Assembly: GCA_028768525.1 (NCBI GenBank)
Contig: CP054837.1
Coordinates: forward strand, 4,522,001 to 4,586,000
Length of the DNA: 64,000 bases
Direction of reading: 5' to 3'
Origin: Desulfobacter sp.
Lineage (GTDB): Bacteria; Desulfobacterota; Desulfobacteria; Desulfobacterales; Desulfobacteraceae
Positions 26,059 through 35,246 of the stretch are shown piece by piece. Under the pieces are notes generated by a model, which was given only the letters and a program-made list of their open reading frames with translations, was not told the DNA's origin and ran no database searches. How positions within the stretch are numbered: the first letter of the stretch is position 1; every line of letters starts with the position of its first letter. Position numbers and translations under genes: made by a program.

Positions 26059-26549
26059 GGAAGCAGGTGCGCCAGAGCCTTGATCAGTTCCCCGGGATTA
26101 AAGGGGGCCGGGATGTGGCTGCCGTGGGCACGGATGAGCGCCGCAGCCTTTTGGGCGGATGAGATTGCCGGGGCCCGGCGTCCGGCCTGGTCCAGCACCC
26201 GGGCACCGGCTGCCCGGATGATGCCCTGAAGGGCCTTTTTTTCTGATCCCCGGGCGGCAATCCACAGGGGTTCCACCCATTCGTGGCATTCAAAAAAGAG
26301 ACCCTTGTCCCAGAGAAGGCGGGCCAGTTCCACCTCATTTTTTCCCTTTTTCCCGTTATAGACCTTCAGGTAGGCTGCCATCCTGTGGTCGATATAGGCC
26401 CGGTGGTCCCCGTCCGGCGCCCCGCGTCTCAAGGCCTGGGCTTCGGCTTCAAATGCCTGCCATCCGCCTTCTGCCAGGGTGTTGAGGAAATATTCGGACA
26501 GCCGGTTGCGGATGTCGCGGCTGGCCCGCTTTTCAAAGGGATCGAACAT
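26055..26549 (-). CDS. DUF309 family protein
   Basis: The start at 26549 is chosen because its ATG overlaps the stop of the upstream methyltransferase (TGATG), with GGGAGA upstream. The 164-residue helical protein has the DUF309 core GLFFECHEWVEPLW and a second helix GIIRAAGARVLDQAG. The function of the family is not established. The stop overlaps by four bases the end of the convergent metallopeptidase-like gene, so the two 3' ends are antisense. Confidence 0.82.
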   Translation of the reverse strand: MFDPFEKRASRDIRNRLSEYFLNTLAEGGWQAFEAEAQALRRGAPDGDHRAYIDHRMAAYLKVYNGKKGKNEVELARLLWDKGLFFECHEWVEPLWIAARGSEKKALQGIIRAAGARVLDQAGRRAPAISSAQKAAALIRAHGSHIPAPFNPGELIKALAHLLP

Positions 26550-27505
26550 CAGAAACGGATCTCCCAGCACCGGTGGATTGTTTTGCGTTTGTTCACATAA
26601 TCCTCGGGAATGGTCTGGTCTGTGATTTCCCTGATGTCCCCGGCGTCGAGCCGGTGGGTTTTCAGATCAAAATTCTGGTGGTTGGTGGAGAAAAACAGGG
26701 TGGCCCCGGGCCGCATGAGCAAAAAGACCTGGTTGAGCAGTTCCGGGTGGTCCCGGGCGATGTCAAAGTGCTGTTCTGTGAGCCGGGTGGTGGAATAGGA
26801 AGGGGGATCCACCACAGCCAGGTCGAACCGCCTGTCCTGGTTCACCGCTTTTTTCAGATAGTCAAAGGTGTCCAATTGGATCTGCCGGTGGGCCGGGCCG
26901 TCCAGTTTGTTCAGGGCCAGGTTTTCCCTTACCCAGTTGACGGCGGTTTCAGACCGGTCCACGGATAGGGTGGAGGCGGCACCGCCCCTGGCCGCATAGC
27001 AGGTAAAGGCCCCGGTGTAGCAGTAAAGGTTTAGAAAGTCCTTGCCGGCGGCCATTTCCCTCACCCGCTGCCGGGTGTTCCTGTGGTCGGAGAACAGCCC
27101 GGTGTCCACATAATCGCTGGGGTTGATGAGGAACTGCAGATCCCTTTCCCACATGGGAATTTTGACATTGCGGTTTTCCAGGCGCTGGTACCGGGTCCCC
27201 TCCTGGATGCCGGCCTTGCGGATTTTCAGGTGAAGCTTTTCTCCGGGAACATTTAAGGCCGCCGCCACGGCCTTGCCCATGGCGGGCAGCCATTCCGGAG
27301 CGGACTGTTTCCGGCTGTATTCCCCCACCACCAGGTGGCCGCCATACCAGTCCACCACCGCACGGATCTCCGGAATATCCCAGTCGTAGAGGCGGAATAC
27401 CTCAAGGTGTTGTTTTTTGTACCGTTTGTACAGATGCTTGTAGCGCTTTTTGACCCGGTTGGCCAGCATCCGGGCCTGGGCCTCATATTTTTCATTGGTG
27501 TCCAT
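26549..27505 (-). CDS. Class I rRNA-type methyltransferase (RlmK-like)
   Basis: The product is 318 residues. After a 60-residue N-terminal part (KKRYKHLYKRYKKQ, basic), a PUA/EEHEE-like region leads into a Rossmann methyltransferase. That domain has LNLYCYTGAFTCYAARGG (SAM site) and VVDPPSYS (catalytic DPP-S/F motif). This pattern matches the C-terminal RlmK half of RlmL and the RlmI group, which methylate 23S rRNA. It is coupled to the DUF309 gene. Assignment to one exact base is not possible. Confidence 0.83.
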   Translation of the reverse strand: MDTNEKYEAQARMLANRVKKRYKHLYKRYKKQHLEVFRLYDWDIPEIRAVVDWYGGHLVVGEYSRKQSAPEWLPAMGKAVAAALNVPGEKLHLKIRKAGIQEGTRYQRLENRNVKIPMWERDLQFLINPSDYVDTGLFSDHRNTRQRVREMAAGKDFLNLYCYTGAFTCYAARGGAASTLSVDRSETAVNWVRENLALNKLDGPAHRQIQLDTFDYLKKAVNQDRRFDLAVVDPPSYSTTRLTEQHFDIARDHPELLNQVFLLMRPGATLFFSTNHQNFDLKTHRLDAGDIREITDQTIPEDYVNKRKTIHRCWEIRF

Positions 27506-27571
27506 GGCCTGATCTATACCACCATCGGGCCGGCCGTGGCAAGGCCGGCGTGGCAGGGGGGCCAGGGCGGT

Positions 27572-28345
27572 TTATTCCCTGTCCGGAGAGCTTGATCTTT
27601 TGAACTTTTTGTATCGATAGGGTTTGGCGGCCATGAGACAGCGGATCTGCCGGAGCATTTCATTATATTCATGGGGGTGGGTATCCTCGGGCCCGGCACT
27701 GTCTCCGCCGCTGTGCCTTCTGGGCCCCTCACTGTTCTTATGGGCGAAATCAACGGCCTGCCTGCCTTTTTTATCCCGGATATGGACATCTGCACCGGCC
27801 TTGAGCAGCAGCCGGCCCACCTGAACGGAGTGTTGGAAAACCGCTGTCATGAGCAGGGTCATTCCGGATGTGGGGGAGATGAAATTGACATCGGCCCCGT
27901 GGTCAATGAGTCGCTTGGCCATGTCGCCGTGGTCCAGGTAGGCGCACTGCCACAGGGGGCTGACCTCGGCGCCGGAAGGTCCGTCGGGCAGGGCACCGCC
28001 TTCAAGGAGCACCGTTGCCGCCCCTGTCCCAAGGGGATGGTCCCTGGCCAGAATTCGGAGCAGGGGATCGCCCCCGTATAGGCGGTTGGGGTCCGCCCCT
28101 TTTTCAATGGCCGCGGCCGTTACAGGGGCAAACCCGCCGGTGGCGGCCAGATATAGAATATCCCGGCCCTCATCATCTTCCAGGTCGGCATACCCCTTGT
28201 CCACAAAGGTCATGAGCTGTTCGCCCAGAAGCTTTTTTTCCCTTTTCCGCACCCTGCCGCTTTTAATCTTGTAGACCAGGAAAAGGAGAAACATGAGGAT
28301 GCCCATGAACAGGGTCGCAATTTCAAATGGGGTATTCTGTTCCAT
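27572..28345 (-). CDS. Membrane-anchored ankyrin-repeat protein
   Basis: The product is 257 residues with an N-terminal TM helix (about 10-27), then a basic stretch and about four ankyrin-type repeats (residues 55-205). These include DILYLAATGGFAPV, GADPNRLYGGDPLL, GADVNFISPTSGMTLLMTA and GADVHIRDKKGRQAVDFA. The C-terminus is hydrophilic. It starts one base after the stop of the small membrane gene 28347-28541. Ankyrin repeats mediate protein binding; the partner is unknown. Confidence 0.82.
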   Translation of the reverse strand: MEQNTPFEIATLFMGILMFLLFLVYKIKSGRVRKREKKLLGEQLMTFVDKGYADLEDDEGRDILYLAATGGFAPVTAAAIEKGADPNRLYGGDPLLRILARDHPLGTGAATVLLEGGALPDGPSGAEVSPLWQCAYLDHGDMAKRLIDHGADVNFISPTSGMTLLMTAVFQHSVQVGRLLLKAGADVHIRDKKGRQAVDFAHKNSEGPRRHSGGDSAGPEDTHPHEYNEMLRQIRCLMAAKPYRYKKFKRSSSPDRE

Positions 28346-28346
28346 A

Positions 28347-28541
28347 TTATTCCCTCATCTCCCGGGTATTCTCCCTCTCCATTGTTCCGGGGATGGCCAC
28401 CCTGTAGCGGTTGCCTTTTTTATCTTTCAGGATCAGGGGGGCAGGCCGGAATTTCTTTTTGAAAATCATCACCAGCAGCACCCCGTTTACGGAGAAAAAT
28501 ACAATAAACAGGGTGAGGACTTCAAAAAAGCTGGTTTCCAT
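28347..28541 (-). CDS. Small single-span membrane protein
   Basis: The start at 28541 follows AAAGGATGG. The 64-residue product is METSFFEVLTLF then a hydrophobic helix (about 5-27) and a basic cytoplasmic tail (FKKKFRPAPLILKDKKGNR). It is placed between a large exported protein and a membrane ankyrin protein, all in one direction with gaps of 1 and 19 bases. The function is unknown; it is probably part of the same membrane complex. Confidence 0.65.
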   Translation of the reverse strand: METSFFEVLTLFIVFFSVNGVLLVMIFKKKFRPAPLILKDKKGNRYRVAIPGTMERENTREMRE

Positions 28542-28560
28542 AATCCATCCTTTACAAAAT

Positions 28561-31173
28561 TTAGGATCCGTTTTTGGTATCCTTTCTTGTTCCGTTCCAC
28601 ACCCCGCCTGCTTCTTTGGGCTCACAGTATTCCCATGAGCCTTCGAGGTGGTCTCCTACCAACTCAAACTGAAAAAATCCCCAGTGTGAAGAACCGTCCA
28701 CAGAGGAGGCACATTTGACTTTGGTACGATTCTCAACCCATTTACCGGAAAGGGATCTTCCTTTTACAACGCCGAAAATTCTGCCGCCTTGATAGTCATA
28801 GGTGCCGGTAACCTGTTTACCTTTTACACGGATCGTCATGTCTCCCCAGGTGGTGGACCATTGGCCGGCAATTATTTGGGGATCAATGGAAGAGACTGTT
28901 TTCGGGGAGGCGGCCCTGGTGCCTTTGGAAAGTGCTGCCAACCGGGCTCTGACGATTTCCAATGCATGGATATGCTGTTCCCTTTGGGCGACCATTTTTC
29001 CGTATTCCGGATCCGCAAGGCTTCTATTAATGGTCTCCACGTATCCGGCTACCCGTTTAAACGCCTGGGCCACGGCTGTGGTCTTGACCCCCTTGGATTG
29101 TTTCAGGGCCTCCTTGTAGGCTTTTTCCGCCATGCGCATCCGGTGCTCAAGGTAGGCAACGGTGTGGGTCATCACATATTCCGATGACATTTTCTCCCAG
29201 TCTACTTTTTTGCCGGTGCCAGGGGTGGCCTTCATTTTCCCCAGGGTCTTTTCCAGCTGGGCCTTTTGGGCGAACATTCTGTTTTTGTAGTCCTTGACCC
29301 TGGCGGTCATTTCCGTTGAAGTGGACTGGGCGTCATACTGGCTTTTCCAGTCGGAGAGGGTGCCCACGCTGCCTTTGGCCAGGGCGATGATGTCGTCCTT
29401 GGGCTTTACGGTGACCGCCTTGACCATTCCCCAGGAAAACTGGCCCACGGTCTTGGCCGTCCCCTTGGCCACGGCCCAGGCCAGGGATGGATCTTCCCCA
29501 TTGGCCAGGGCCTCTTCATATTCCCTGGCCGCCTTTTTATACTCCTGCTGGGAGACGTCGGCCAGCCCGGCCAGGGGGGTGGTGTAATAAAAGGTTTTCG
29601 CCAGATGCTTTACGGTTTTTCCGGCCAGTTCAAGGTCGGTGGTGTCCGCTGTGATCTCTTGCACGATGTCCTCCTGGGACCGCTTCTGGGCCTCGTAGAT
29701 TTCGTAGGCGTTGATAATGCCGCCGGCGATATTCATTCCGGTGAGCTTGAACTTTTTCTTGGCCATGTATTTGTCCACATCGGCCTGGGTCAGCTTGACA
29801 TTCTTGGAGGTCACGGCCTTGGGGCCGGTGAGTTTTACCACCCGTGAGAGGGTGTCTGTTTTTCCGAATTTTTGAATATCAATGAGTTTTTTTACCCGTT
29901 TTTGACGGACATAGGCATCGAATTGCTTCTGGTTTAAGGCACCCTTCACTCCCCCTTTTTTGAACCGGTCGGGGACCTCCTGGTTCACTGGTTGATACAC
30001 ATCGTAGGTCTTGCCGGTGCCGGCATTTTTAATCTTTTTGACCTCGAATCCTTCGTGTTCGGCAATGAGCTTGCGGTTGCCTTCCCCGTGGATGCCCTCG
30101 TCGGCGTAGTTGCGCATGGCTCCGTTTTCCATCATTTCCTGTCTGATGCCGGCGGCCTTTTTATAGTTTCCTGACTCTATGCTTTTTGCGTATTGCTTCT
30201 TGAGCATGCTGTCCACATCCGTCTCAGCCTTGAGCCGCTCGGCCAGCCCCTTGTCCACTATTTTTTTGCATTCATTCTGAAAGGCTTCGACCTGGCGGAT
30301 TCTCTCCTGGGCGGAGGCCCCGGGCTGCACCACCCCTGCGGTCTCCAGGCTGACACCGGCCTTGACCATGGTCAGCTTTTCCTTGAAGGTGAGATCGCTA
30401 AGCCTCTTGCCCCGGTTGGCCGGCGTTTTATAAAAATCGTCATGGGCCTGGAACAATTCCTTGATGGTCCTGTCCTTTTTGATCCCCGGCGATTTAAACT
30501 GGTCCATGGCGTCCTGGATGCGCATGGTGCTTTTGGCCAGTTCCTGCACCTTGTTTTTTTTTAACAGGGTTTCCGGATCCACATCCAGGCTGCCGTGCAT
30601 TTTTTTCATGTTGTCCGAAAGGGTGATGCTGTACGCTTTTTTCATGCCCAGCTCCCCTTTTTTCAGCTTGAAGCTGGTCATCATTTCAGGGTCCTGGAAA
30701 GCGGCCCGGGACTTGTACCCCTTGGGCGTATCGTGGAAAAAGGTGCTGTCCAGTTCCTTTATGGTGGCAGACCCTCCGCCGCCGGGAACAATGGTGTATC
30801 CCAAATCCCTGGCCGCCTTGAGGATCTTGTCAAAATTCTTTTTTGAAATGGTTTCAAAATCGGCGTCTCCGAATATCCCCTGGGAATATTTGGAGGTGGA
30901 GGGGGTGCCGGTCTGTTTCAGGGGCTGGATGCCGGCTTTTTTAAATATTTTTGCAAGGATTTCATCCCTGCCCTCATTCTGGGTCCGGGCCATTTTCAGC
31001 ATCTGCTGGTCAAACTCATACCGGTCTGCGGCGGGGATGTCCGAGGTCTTGTGGACAAATTCCCTGAACTGGAGCATGTCTTCTTTGACGTCCATGGCAT
31101 TGAAAATCTCTGCGGCCCAGACGGGCAGGGCGGTGAAAACAAGGACTGCTGCACCGGTGATCAATTTTTTCAT
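28561..31173 (-). CDS. Large exported protein of unknown function
   Basis: The product is 870 residues with a clear signal peptide (about 1-20, ending PVWAAE). Most of it is lysine-rich and helical (about 30-760). A C-terminal beta-rich domain (about 785-860, GQWSTTWGDMTIRVKGK, GTYDYQGG, GSWEYCEPKEAGG) looks like a small beta-barrel. No catalytic motif was recognised. Its start overlaps the stop of the preceding gene. It is one of the least explained proteins in the window and lies in a tight operon with other envelope proteins. Confidence 0.78.
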   Translation of the reverse strand: MKKLITGAAVLVFTALPVWAAEIFNAMDVKEDMLQFREFVHKTSDIPAADRYEFDQQMLKMARTQNEGRDEILAKIFKKAGIQPLKQTGTPSTSKYSQGIFGDADFETISKKNFDKILKAARDLGYTIVPGGGGSATIKELDSTFFHDTPKGYKSRAAFQDPEMMTSFKLKKGELGMKKAYSITLSDNMKKMHGSLDVDPETLLKKNKVQELAKSTMRIQDAMDQFKSPGIKKDRTIKELFQAHDDFYKTPANRGKRLSDLTFKEKLTMVKAGVSLETAGVVQPGASAQERIRQVEAFQNECKKIVDKGLAERLKAETDVDSMLKKQYAKSIESGNYKKAAGIRQEMMENGAMRNYADEGIHGEGNRKLIAEHEGFEVKKIKNAGTGKTYDVYQPVNQEVPDRFKKGGVKGALNQKQFDAYVRQKRVKKLIDIQKFGKTDTLSRVVKLTGPKAVTSKNVKLTQADVDKYMAKKKFKLTGMNIAGGIINAYEIYEAQKRSQEDIVQEITADTTDLELAGKTVKHLAKTFYYTTPLAGLADVSQQEYKKAAREYEEALANGEDPSLAWAVAKGTAKTVGQFSWGMVKAVTVKPKDDIIALAKGSVGTLSDWKSQYDAQSTSTEMTARVKDYKNRMFAQKAQLEKTLGKMKATPGTGKKVDWEKMSSEYVMTHTVAYLEHRMRMAEKAYKEALKQSKGVKTTAVAQAFKRVAGYVETINRSLADPEYGKMVAQREQHIHALEIVRARLAALSKGTRAASPKTVSSIDPQIIAGQWSTTWGDMTIRVKGKQVTGTYDYQGGRIFGVVKGRSLSGKWVENRTKVKCASSVDGSSHWGFFQFELVGDHLEGSWEYCEPKEAGGVWNGTRKDTKNGS

Positions 31174-32801
31174 TATTCCGCCTCCTTGGCCCAGATGGTT
31201 TTGAGCTGTTTGGCATAGAGCCTGTATTTTTCATCGGCATCAGGGGTGTTGATGACCTGGGTGATATAGACCATGGCGGTGCCGTTATCCCCCCCATGCC
31301 TGGCAAGAAGGGCGCCGGCTATATTCAGCGGAACCGTGCTGCCCCGGCTCAGGCTGAGGTCTGCGATGAATTTCCTGCCCCTGGCCGTCTCCCCTGCCAG
31401 GGCATAGGCGTTGACCACCATGGTCACCACCCTGCCGTTCATCTGGAACCCGGTTCTCAGGAGGTCTTCAAACACGGGGACGGCGTCAAAGAACCGCTGG
31501 CGGGAAAAATAAAGTTCCCCCAAAAGCAGCAGGGCCTCTGAATTATCGGGTTCGGTCTGGAGAATGTCCACCAGCTGGGTTTCGGCTAGCTGATCCGCCA
31601 GGGGCAGGTCTGCGGCCCTGGCATAAAGGCCGGCCTTTAGCATTTTGATCCCGGTGCAGTCGGGGTTGAGTTCCCCTGCGGATTCCGCATAGTCCAGGGC
31701 CAGGCTGAAGGCATGGCCGTCCCGGTTTTCTTCTGCATATACCAGGAGGTCCCTGGCCTTGGCCGCCCTGGTGGCGGCAAGGGCATTGACGTCGTCCTCC
31801 GTGGGATTCTCTTCAATCCGGGCCATCAGGGCCGCCTCATCTGTAAAGGGCACCAGCCGGTCGTCAACTGGCGGTTCTTCTTCGGGGACGGGGGGCGTTT
31901 TCGGCTGGGGAATGGGGCTGGTGACCACAAGATGGTTGACCCGGCCATGCTGTTTTTCGTTAAGTGCGCTGACCACCACCATGTATACCTTGTTTTCGGC
32001 CAGCTTTATCCTGAAACCGATGGTCAGTTTTTTATCCTTGGAGATATTGTCGGTGATTTTGTTCCCCTCGGTGTCGTAGAGGGTGAGCAGGGCCGAGGCC
32101 TCCCTCATATTGGTGCTTTTAACGGTATATTTGCCGGCCTCCCCTGTCTTGAACAGGACGCCCACATTCTTTTTTTCCAGGGTGACATCAAGGGGGGCGC
32201 CGTCCACGGTGAGTTTCAGGAATTTTGCATCCTTCTTTTTCGATCCTGCATTGCCGGTATCCCCTTCAAGCCTGCGGTAGGAATGAAGGGTTTCCTTATA
32301 AAAGGGCCAGTATTTTTTCCAGGAAGCGGGGGTGGCGATAAAGGTGAAGGTGACCAGGCGTTTTTTTTCAACCAGGATGGTTTCGCACTGCTTGACCGGC
32401 TGTCCCTCGATCTTCCAGTCCATGAACAGCTGCCAGGCAATCCGGCCGGCGATATTCCGTTTCCGTGCCGGTTCTACCTTGGCGTTTACCTTCTCAATCA
32501 TCTGCCGGGAGAGGTATTGGGTCATTTCTTCGGCGTCTTTGTATTTTCCCCCGTAAGCCTTGGTGGCCATGGGCTGGAAACTGATCACCGCGGACCCGTC
32601 CTTTGAGGAAAATTCGGTTTTCCCTTTTTTTTCCTTTATTTTGAAAAAATCCGGCACCATGAATGTGGCCTGCATCTTTTCTTCGGTACGGGCCGTCATT
32701 CTGGACAAAAGGTCCGGTTCCGCGGCGGTGGCCGGCGGAATCAGTCCGATGAAAAGAACAAATACCGGAATCCATATCCGGGTCATCAGTGATGATGGCA
32801 T
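31173..32801 (-). CDS. Exported protein with DcrB/PsbP-like and TPR-like parts
   Basis: The start is placed at 32801, after AAGGAA at a spacing of seven. The 542-residue product has a signal peptide (about 5-26). Residues about 40-185 form an alpha/beta domain resembling DUF1795/PsbP-type exported proteins (VISFQPMATKAYGGKYKD, QLFMDWKIEGQPVKQCET). A beta-rich middle (about 205-320) and a C-terminal tetratrico-like helical region (about 350-535) follow. It heads the operon that includes the 870-residue exported protein; the two overlap by one base. The function is unknown. Confidence 0.76.
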   Translation of the reverse strand: MPSSLMTRIWIPVFVLFIGLIPPATAAEPDLLSRMTARTEEKMQATFMVPDFFKIKEKKGKTEFSSKDGSAVISFQPMATKAYGGKYKDAEEMTQYLSRQMIEKVNAKVEPARKRNIAGRIAWQLFMDWKIEGQPVKQCETILVEKKRLVTFTFIATPASWKKYWPFYKETLHSYRRLEGDTGNAGSKKKDAKFLKLTVDGAPLDVTLEKKNVGVLFKTGEAGKYTVKSTNMREASALLTLYDTEGNKITDNISKDKKLTIGFRIKLAENKVYMVVVSALNEKQHGRVNHLVVTSPIPQPKTPPVPEEEPPVDDRLVPFTDEAALMARIEENPTEDDVNALAATRAAKARDLLVYAEENRDGHAFSLALDYAESAGELNPDCTGIKMLKAGLYARAADLPLADQLAETQLVDILQTEPDNSEALLLLGELYFSRQRFFDAVPVFEDLLRTGFQMNGRVVTMVVNAYALAGETARGRKFIADLSLSRGSTVPLNIAGALLARHGGDNGTAMVYITQVINTPDADEKYRLYAKQLKTIWAKEAE

Positions 32802-32889
32802 GGGTGTTTCCTTAAGGCAATGTGTTATAATTAAAGGTAAATGTATAGATAAAATGTAATAAAAACGCAAGGAATGATATCCGGCCCTC

Positions 32890-33780
32890 ATGTCAATCCG
32901 GGCTGAACCGGGTATTTTTTTGCCGGACTTGGCTATGGGGTGGACGATTGGCCCGGAAGATGCATTTTATTTTAAAATGATGAGAATAAGAAAAGACAAA
33001 TTAAAAGAAAAACTCGACCGGCTATATCGGCTTTACAACAAAAGGGAATACGTAGACCCCGATCCCCTGCTCTTTCTCTACGATTATCCAAGGACGGAAG
33101 ACAGGGAAGTCGTGGGGATGATTGCCTCATGCCTGGCCTACGGCCGGGTGGCTATGATTATGAAGACCGTTGGCGCTGTGCTGGAAAAGATGGGGCCGTC
33201 TCCCAGGGATTTCGTGGCCGGGGCCCGGCGGGAAGATCTGGAAAATACCTTTAAAGGGTTCAAATACCGGTTTGCAACGGAAGAGCATTTGAGCAATTTG
33301 ATTCTGGGAATGCAGGTGGTGCTTAACGCATACAATTCTCTGGAGGCCTGTTTCGGGGCGGGGGGGATCTCCGGCGGAGCCGCCCAGGGGCTTGGGCGCC
33401 TCTACCGAACCATCTCAACGGCCGGGGACGCCGGCCATCTGCTGGCGGATCCTGAAAAAACATCGGCCTGCAAGCGGAGCCATCTTTTTCTGCGGTGGAT
33501 GGTGAGGTGCGACGGGGTGGACCCCGGTGGCTGGGCCGGTGTATCTCCGGCGCAATTGGTCTATCCCGTTGATACACATATGTATAAAATCGGTACACTT
33601 CTGGGCTTTACCCGGCGAAAAAGCGCAGATAAGCAATGTGCCGTGGAAATCACACGGGGATTTAAGCGGCTCAATCCCCCGGATCCAGTAAAATACGATT
33701 TCGCCCTGACCCGGTTCGGTATCCGGCAGCAGTTTGAGATAGAGGATTTGAAAACGTTTATCAGAAAGGATGATGACTAA
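32890..33780 (+). CDS. TIGR02757 (DUF2400) family protein
   Basis: The product is up to 296 residues. The core (YVDPDPLLFLYDYPRTEDREVVGMIASCLAYGRV, then HLFLRWMVRCDGVDPGGW and YPVDTHMYKIGTLLGFT) matches the conserved TIGR02757 family of unknown function. The first 30 residues lack conserved features and there is no good ribosome site, so the true start may be near 32977 (MMRIRK). The stop overlaps the start of sfsA (TAATG), showing translational coupling. Confidence 0.85.
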   Translation: MSIRAEPGIFLPDLAMGWTIGPEDAFYFKMMRIRKDKLKEKLDRLYRLYNKREYVDPDPLLFLYDYPRTEDREVVGMIASCLAYGRVAMIMKTVGAVLEKMGPSPRDFVAGARREDLENTFKGFKYRFATEEHLSNLILGMQVVLNAYNSLEACFGAGGISGGAAQGLGRLYRTISTAGDAGHLLADPEKTSACKRSHLFLRWMVRCDGVDPGGWAGVSPAQLVYPVDTHMYKIGTLLGFTRRKSADKQCAVEITRGFKRLNPPDPVKYDFALTRFGIRQQFEIEDLKTFIRKDDD

Positions 33781-34532
33781 TGAGAGATGAATATAGAGGA
33801 TATGAGCTGCCCCCGCTGATTCAGGGGAGACTGGTGAAACGGTACAAGCGGTTTCTGGCGGATGTTGAGCTGGAGGACGGGAGCTTGGTCACGGCCCACT
33901 GCCCCAACTCCGGATCCATGAAAGGGTGCGCCGAGGCCGGGGCGCCGGTGTGGATTTCCAAAAGTGACAATCCCAAACGCAAACTCAAATACACCTGGGA
34001 ATTGATCCGGACCAAGACCTCCTGTATCGGCATCAACACCCAGGTGCCCAATAAGCTGGTGAAGCAGTCCATTGAAAAGGGTCTGGTGGCGGAGCTGGCG
34101 GACTATACCAAGGTAAAGCCCGAGGTGAAGACCTCGGCCCATACCCGGCTGGACCTGATGCTGGAAGATAATCAGGGCCGGCGCTGCTATGTGGAGATTA
34201 AAAACTGCACCCTGGTGGACCATGGCCTGGCCTCTTTTCCCGATGCAGTGACCACAAGGGGGCAGAAACATCTGGATGAGTTGGTCAGCCTGCATGAACA
34301 GGGGCACGGGGCGGTTATTTTTTATCTGATCCAGCGCATGGATGCCGAGCGGTTCACCCCGGCCGCCGATATTGATCCGGTGTATGCTCAAAAACTGGCC
34401 TGGGCAGCGGGAAAAGGGGTGCAGATCATCACCCGGGATGTGGAGATCCTCCCGGAGGCGGGGATTATACGCCTGCGGCGTTCCGTACCGGTGGATCTGG
34501 ATTACGAGTCAATCCTTGCGTCCAACTTTTAA
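33780..34532 (+). CDS. sfsA: SfsA family DNA/RNA-binding protein
   Basis: The product is 250 residues. It has the SfsA signatures VTAHCPNSGSMKGC, TSCIGINTQVPNKL and the nuclease-like core RRCYVEIKNCTLVDHGLASFPDAVTTRGQKHLDEL, with the E-x-K type pair. SfsA was named for sugar fermentation stimulation, and members show nuclease-like folds. It is coupled to the TIGR02757 gene by a one-base overlap. Confidence 0.93.
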   Translation: MRDEYRGYELPPLIQGRLVKRYKRFLADVELEDGSLVTAHCPNSGSMKGCAEAGAPVWISKSDNPKRKLKYTWELIRTKTSCIGINTQVPNKLVKQSIEKGLVAELADYTKVKPEVKTSAHTRLDLMLEDNQGRRCYVEIKNCTLVDHGLASFPDAVTTRGQKHLDELVSLHEQGHGAVIFYLIQRMDAERFTPAADIDPVYAQKLAWAAGKGVQIITRDVEILPEAGIIRLRRSVPVDLDYESILASNF

Positions 34533-34654
34533 TACCGGGTTTTTGACTGCGGGCCGGTTAGGGAGTTGACAATCTACCACCATGTAGTATTTTTGTATCC
34601 AGATATCATGAATGAGACCCGGAAGATCTCAATAGCAGATCAAGGAGACAAAAT

Positions 34655-35236
34655 ATGTGGGATTATACAGATAAGGTTAAGGAACATTTTTTAAACCCCA
34701 AAAATGTGGGGGAGCTTGAAGGGGCAAACGCCGTGGGCGAAACCGGCTCTCTGAGCTGCGGGGACGCGCTGAAGCTTTTTTTGAAGGTCAATGAAAACGA
34801 GCGGATCATTGATGCCTCCTTCATGACCTTCGGCTGTGCCAGCGCCGTGGCCTCCTCTTCGGCCCTGACCGAGATCATCAAGGGCATGACCCTGGATGAG
34901 GCGGCCAAGGTCACCAATGACGATATTGCCGATTTTTTGGGCGGTCTGCCAAAGGAAAAGATGCATTGTTCGGTCATGGGCCAGGCCGCATTGAAAAAGG
35001 CCATCGCCGATTACAGGGGAATCCAGATTCTTGAAAAACCCGGTGAAATGGTCTGCGAATGTTTTGATGTCACCGATCTTGAGATCATTGAGGCGGTGAA
35101 AACCAACGGGCTTGAGACCGTTGAAGATGTGACCAATTACCTCAAGGCCGGAGGCGGCTGCGGCAAATGCCTGGACCGTATAGAGGAGATCGTTGTAGAG
35201 ACCCGGAACGAAACCGCTGAAAAAATCAATAATTAA
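34655..35236 (+). CDS. nifU: NifU-type Fe-S scaffold (IscU plus [2Fe-2S] domain)
   Basis: The product is 193 residues. The N-terminal IscU domain has the three cluster Cys residues (SLSCGDALK, TFGCASAVASSS, MHCSVMG). A second ferredoxin-type domain has CECFDVTDLEI and GGGCGKC. The C-terminal Nfu domain of full NifU is absent, the normal arrangement in many anaerobes. AAGGAG precedes the start and TTGACA lies upstream at 34566. It is followed by nifS 10 bases later, so the pair assembles Fe-S clusters for general use; no nitrogenase genes are present here. Confidence 0.93.
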   Translation: MWDYTDKVKEHFLNPKNVGELEGANAVGETGSLSCGDALKLFLKVNENERIIDASFMTFGCASAVASSSALTEIIKGMTLDEAAKVTNDDIADFLGGLPKEKMHCSVMGQAALKKAIADYRGIQILEKPGEMVCECFDVTDLEIIEAVKTNGLETVEDVTNYLKAGGGCGKCLDRIEEIVVETRNETAEKINN

Positions 35237-35246
35237 GGAACCTGCC

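Noticed and set aside
34560..34600. IscR/Rrf2-type binding site before nifU
   Set aside because: Only TTGAC and a short CTAC-N6-GTAG dyad were found; too short for a regulator assignment.
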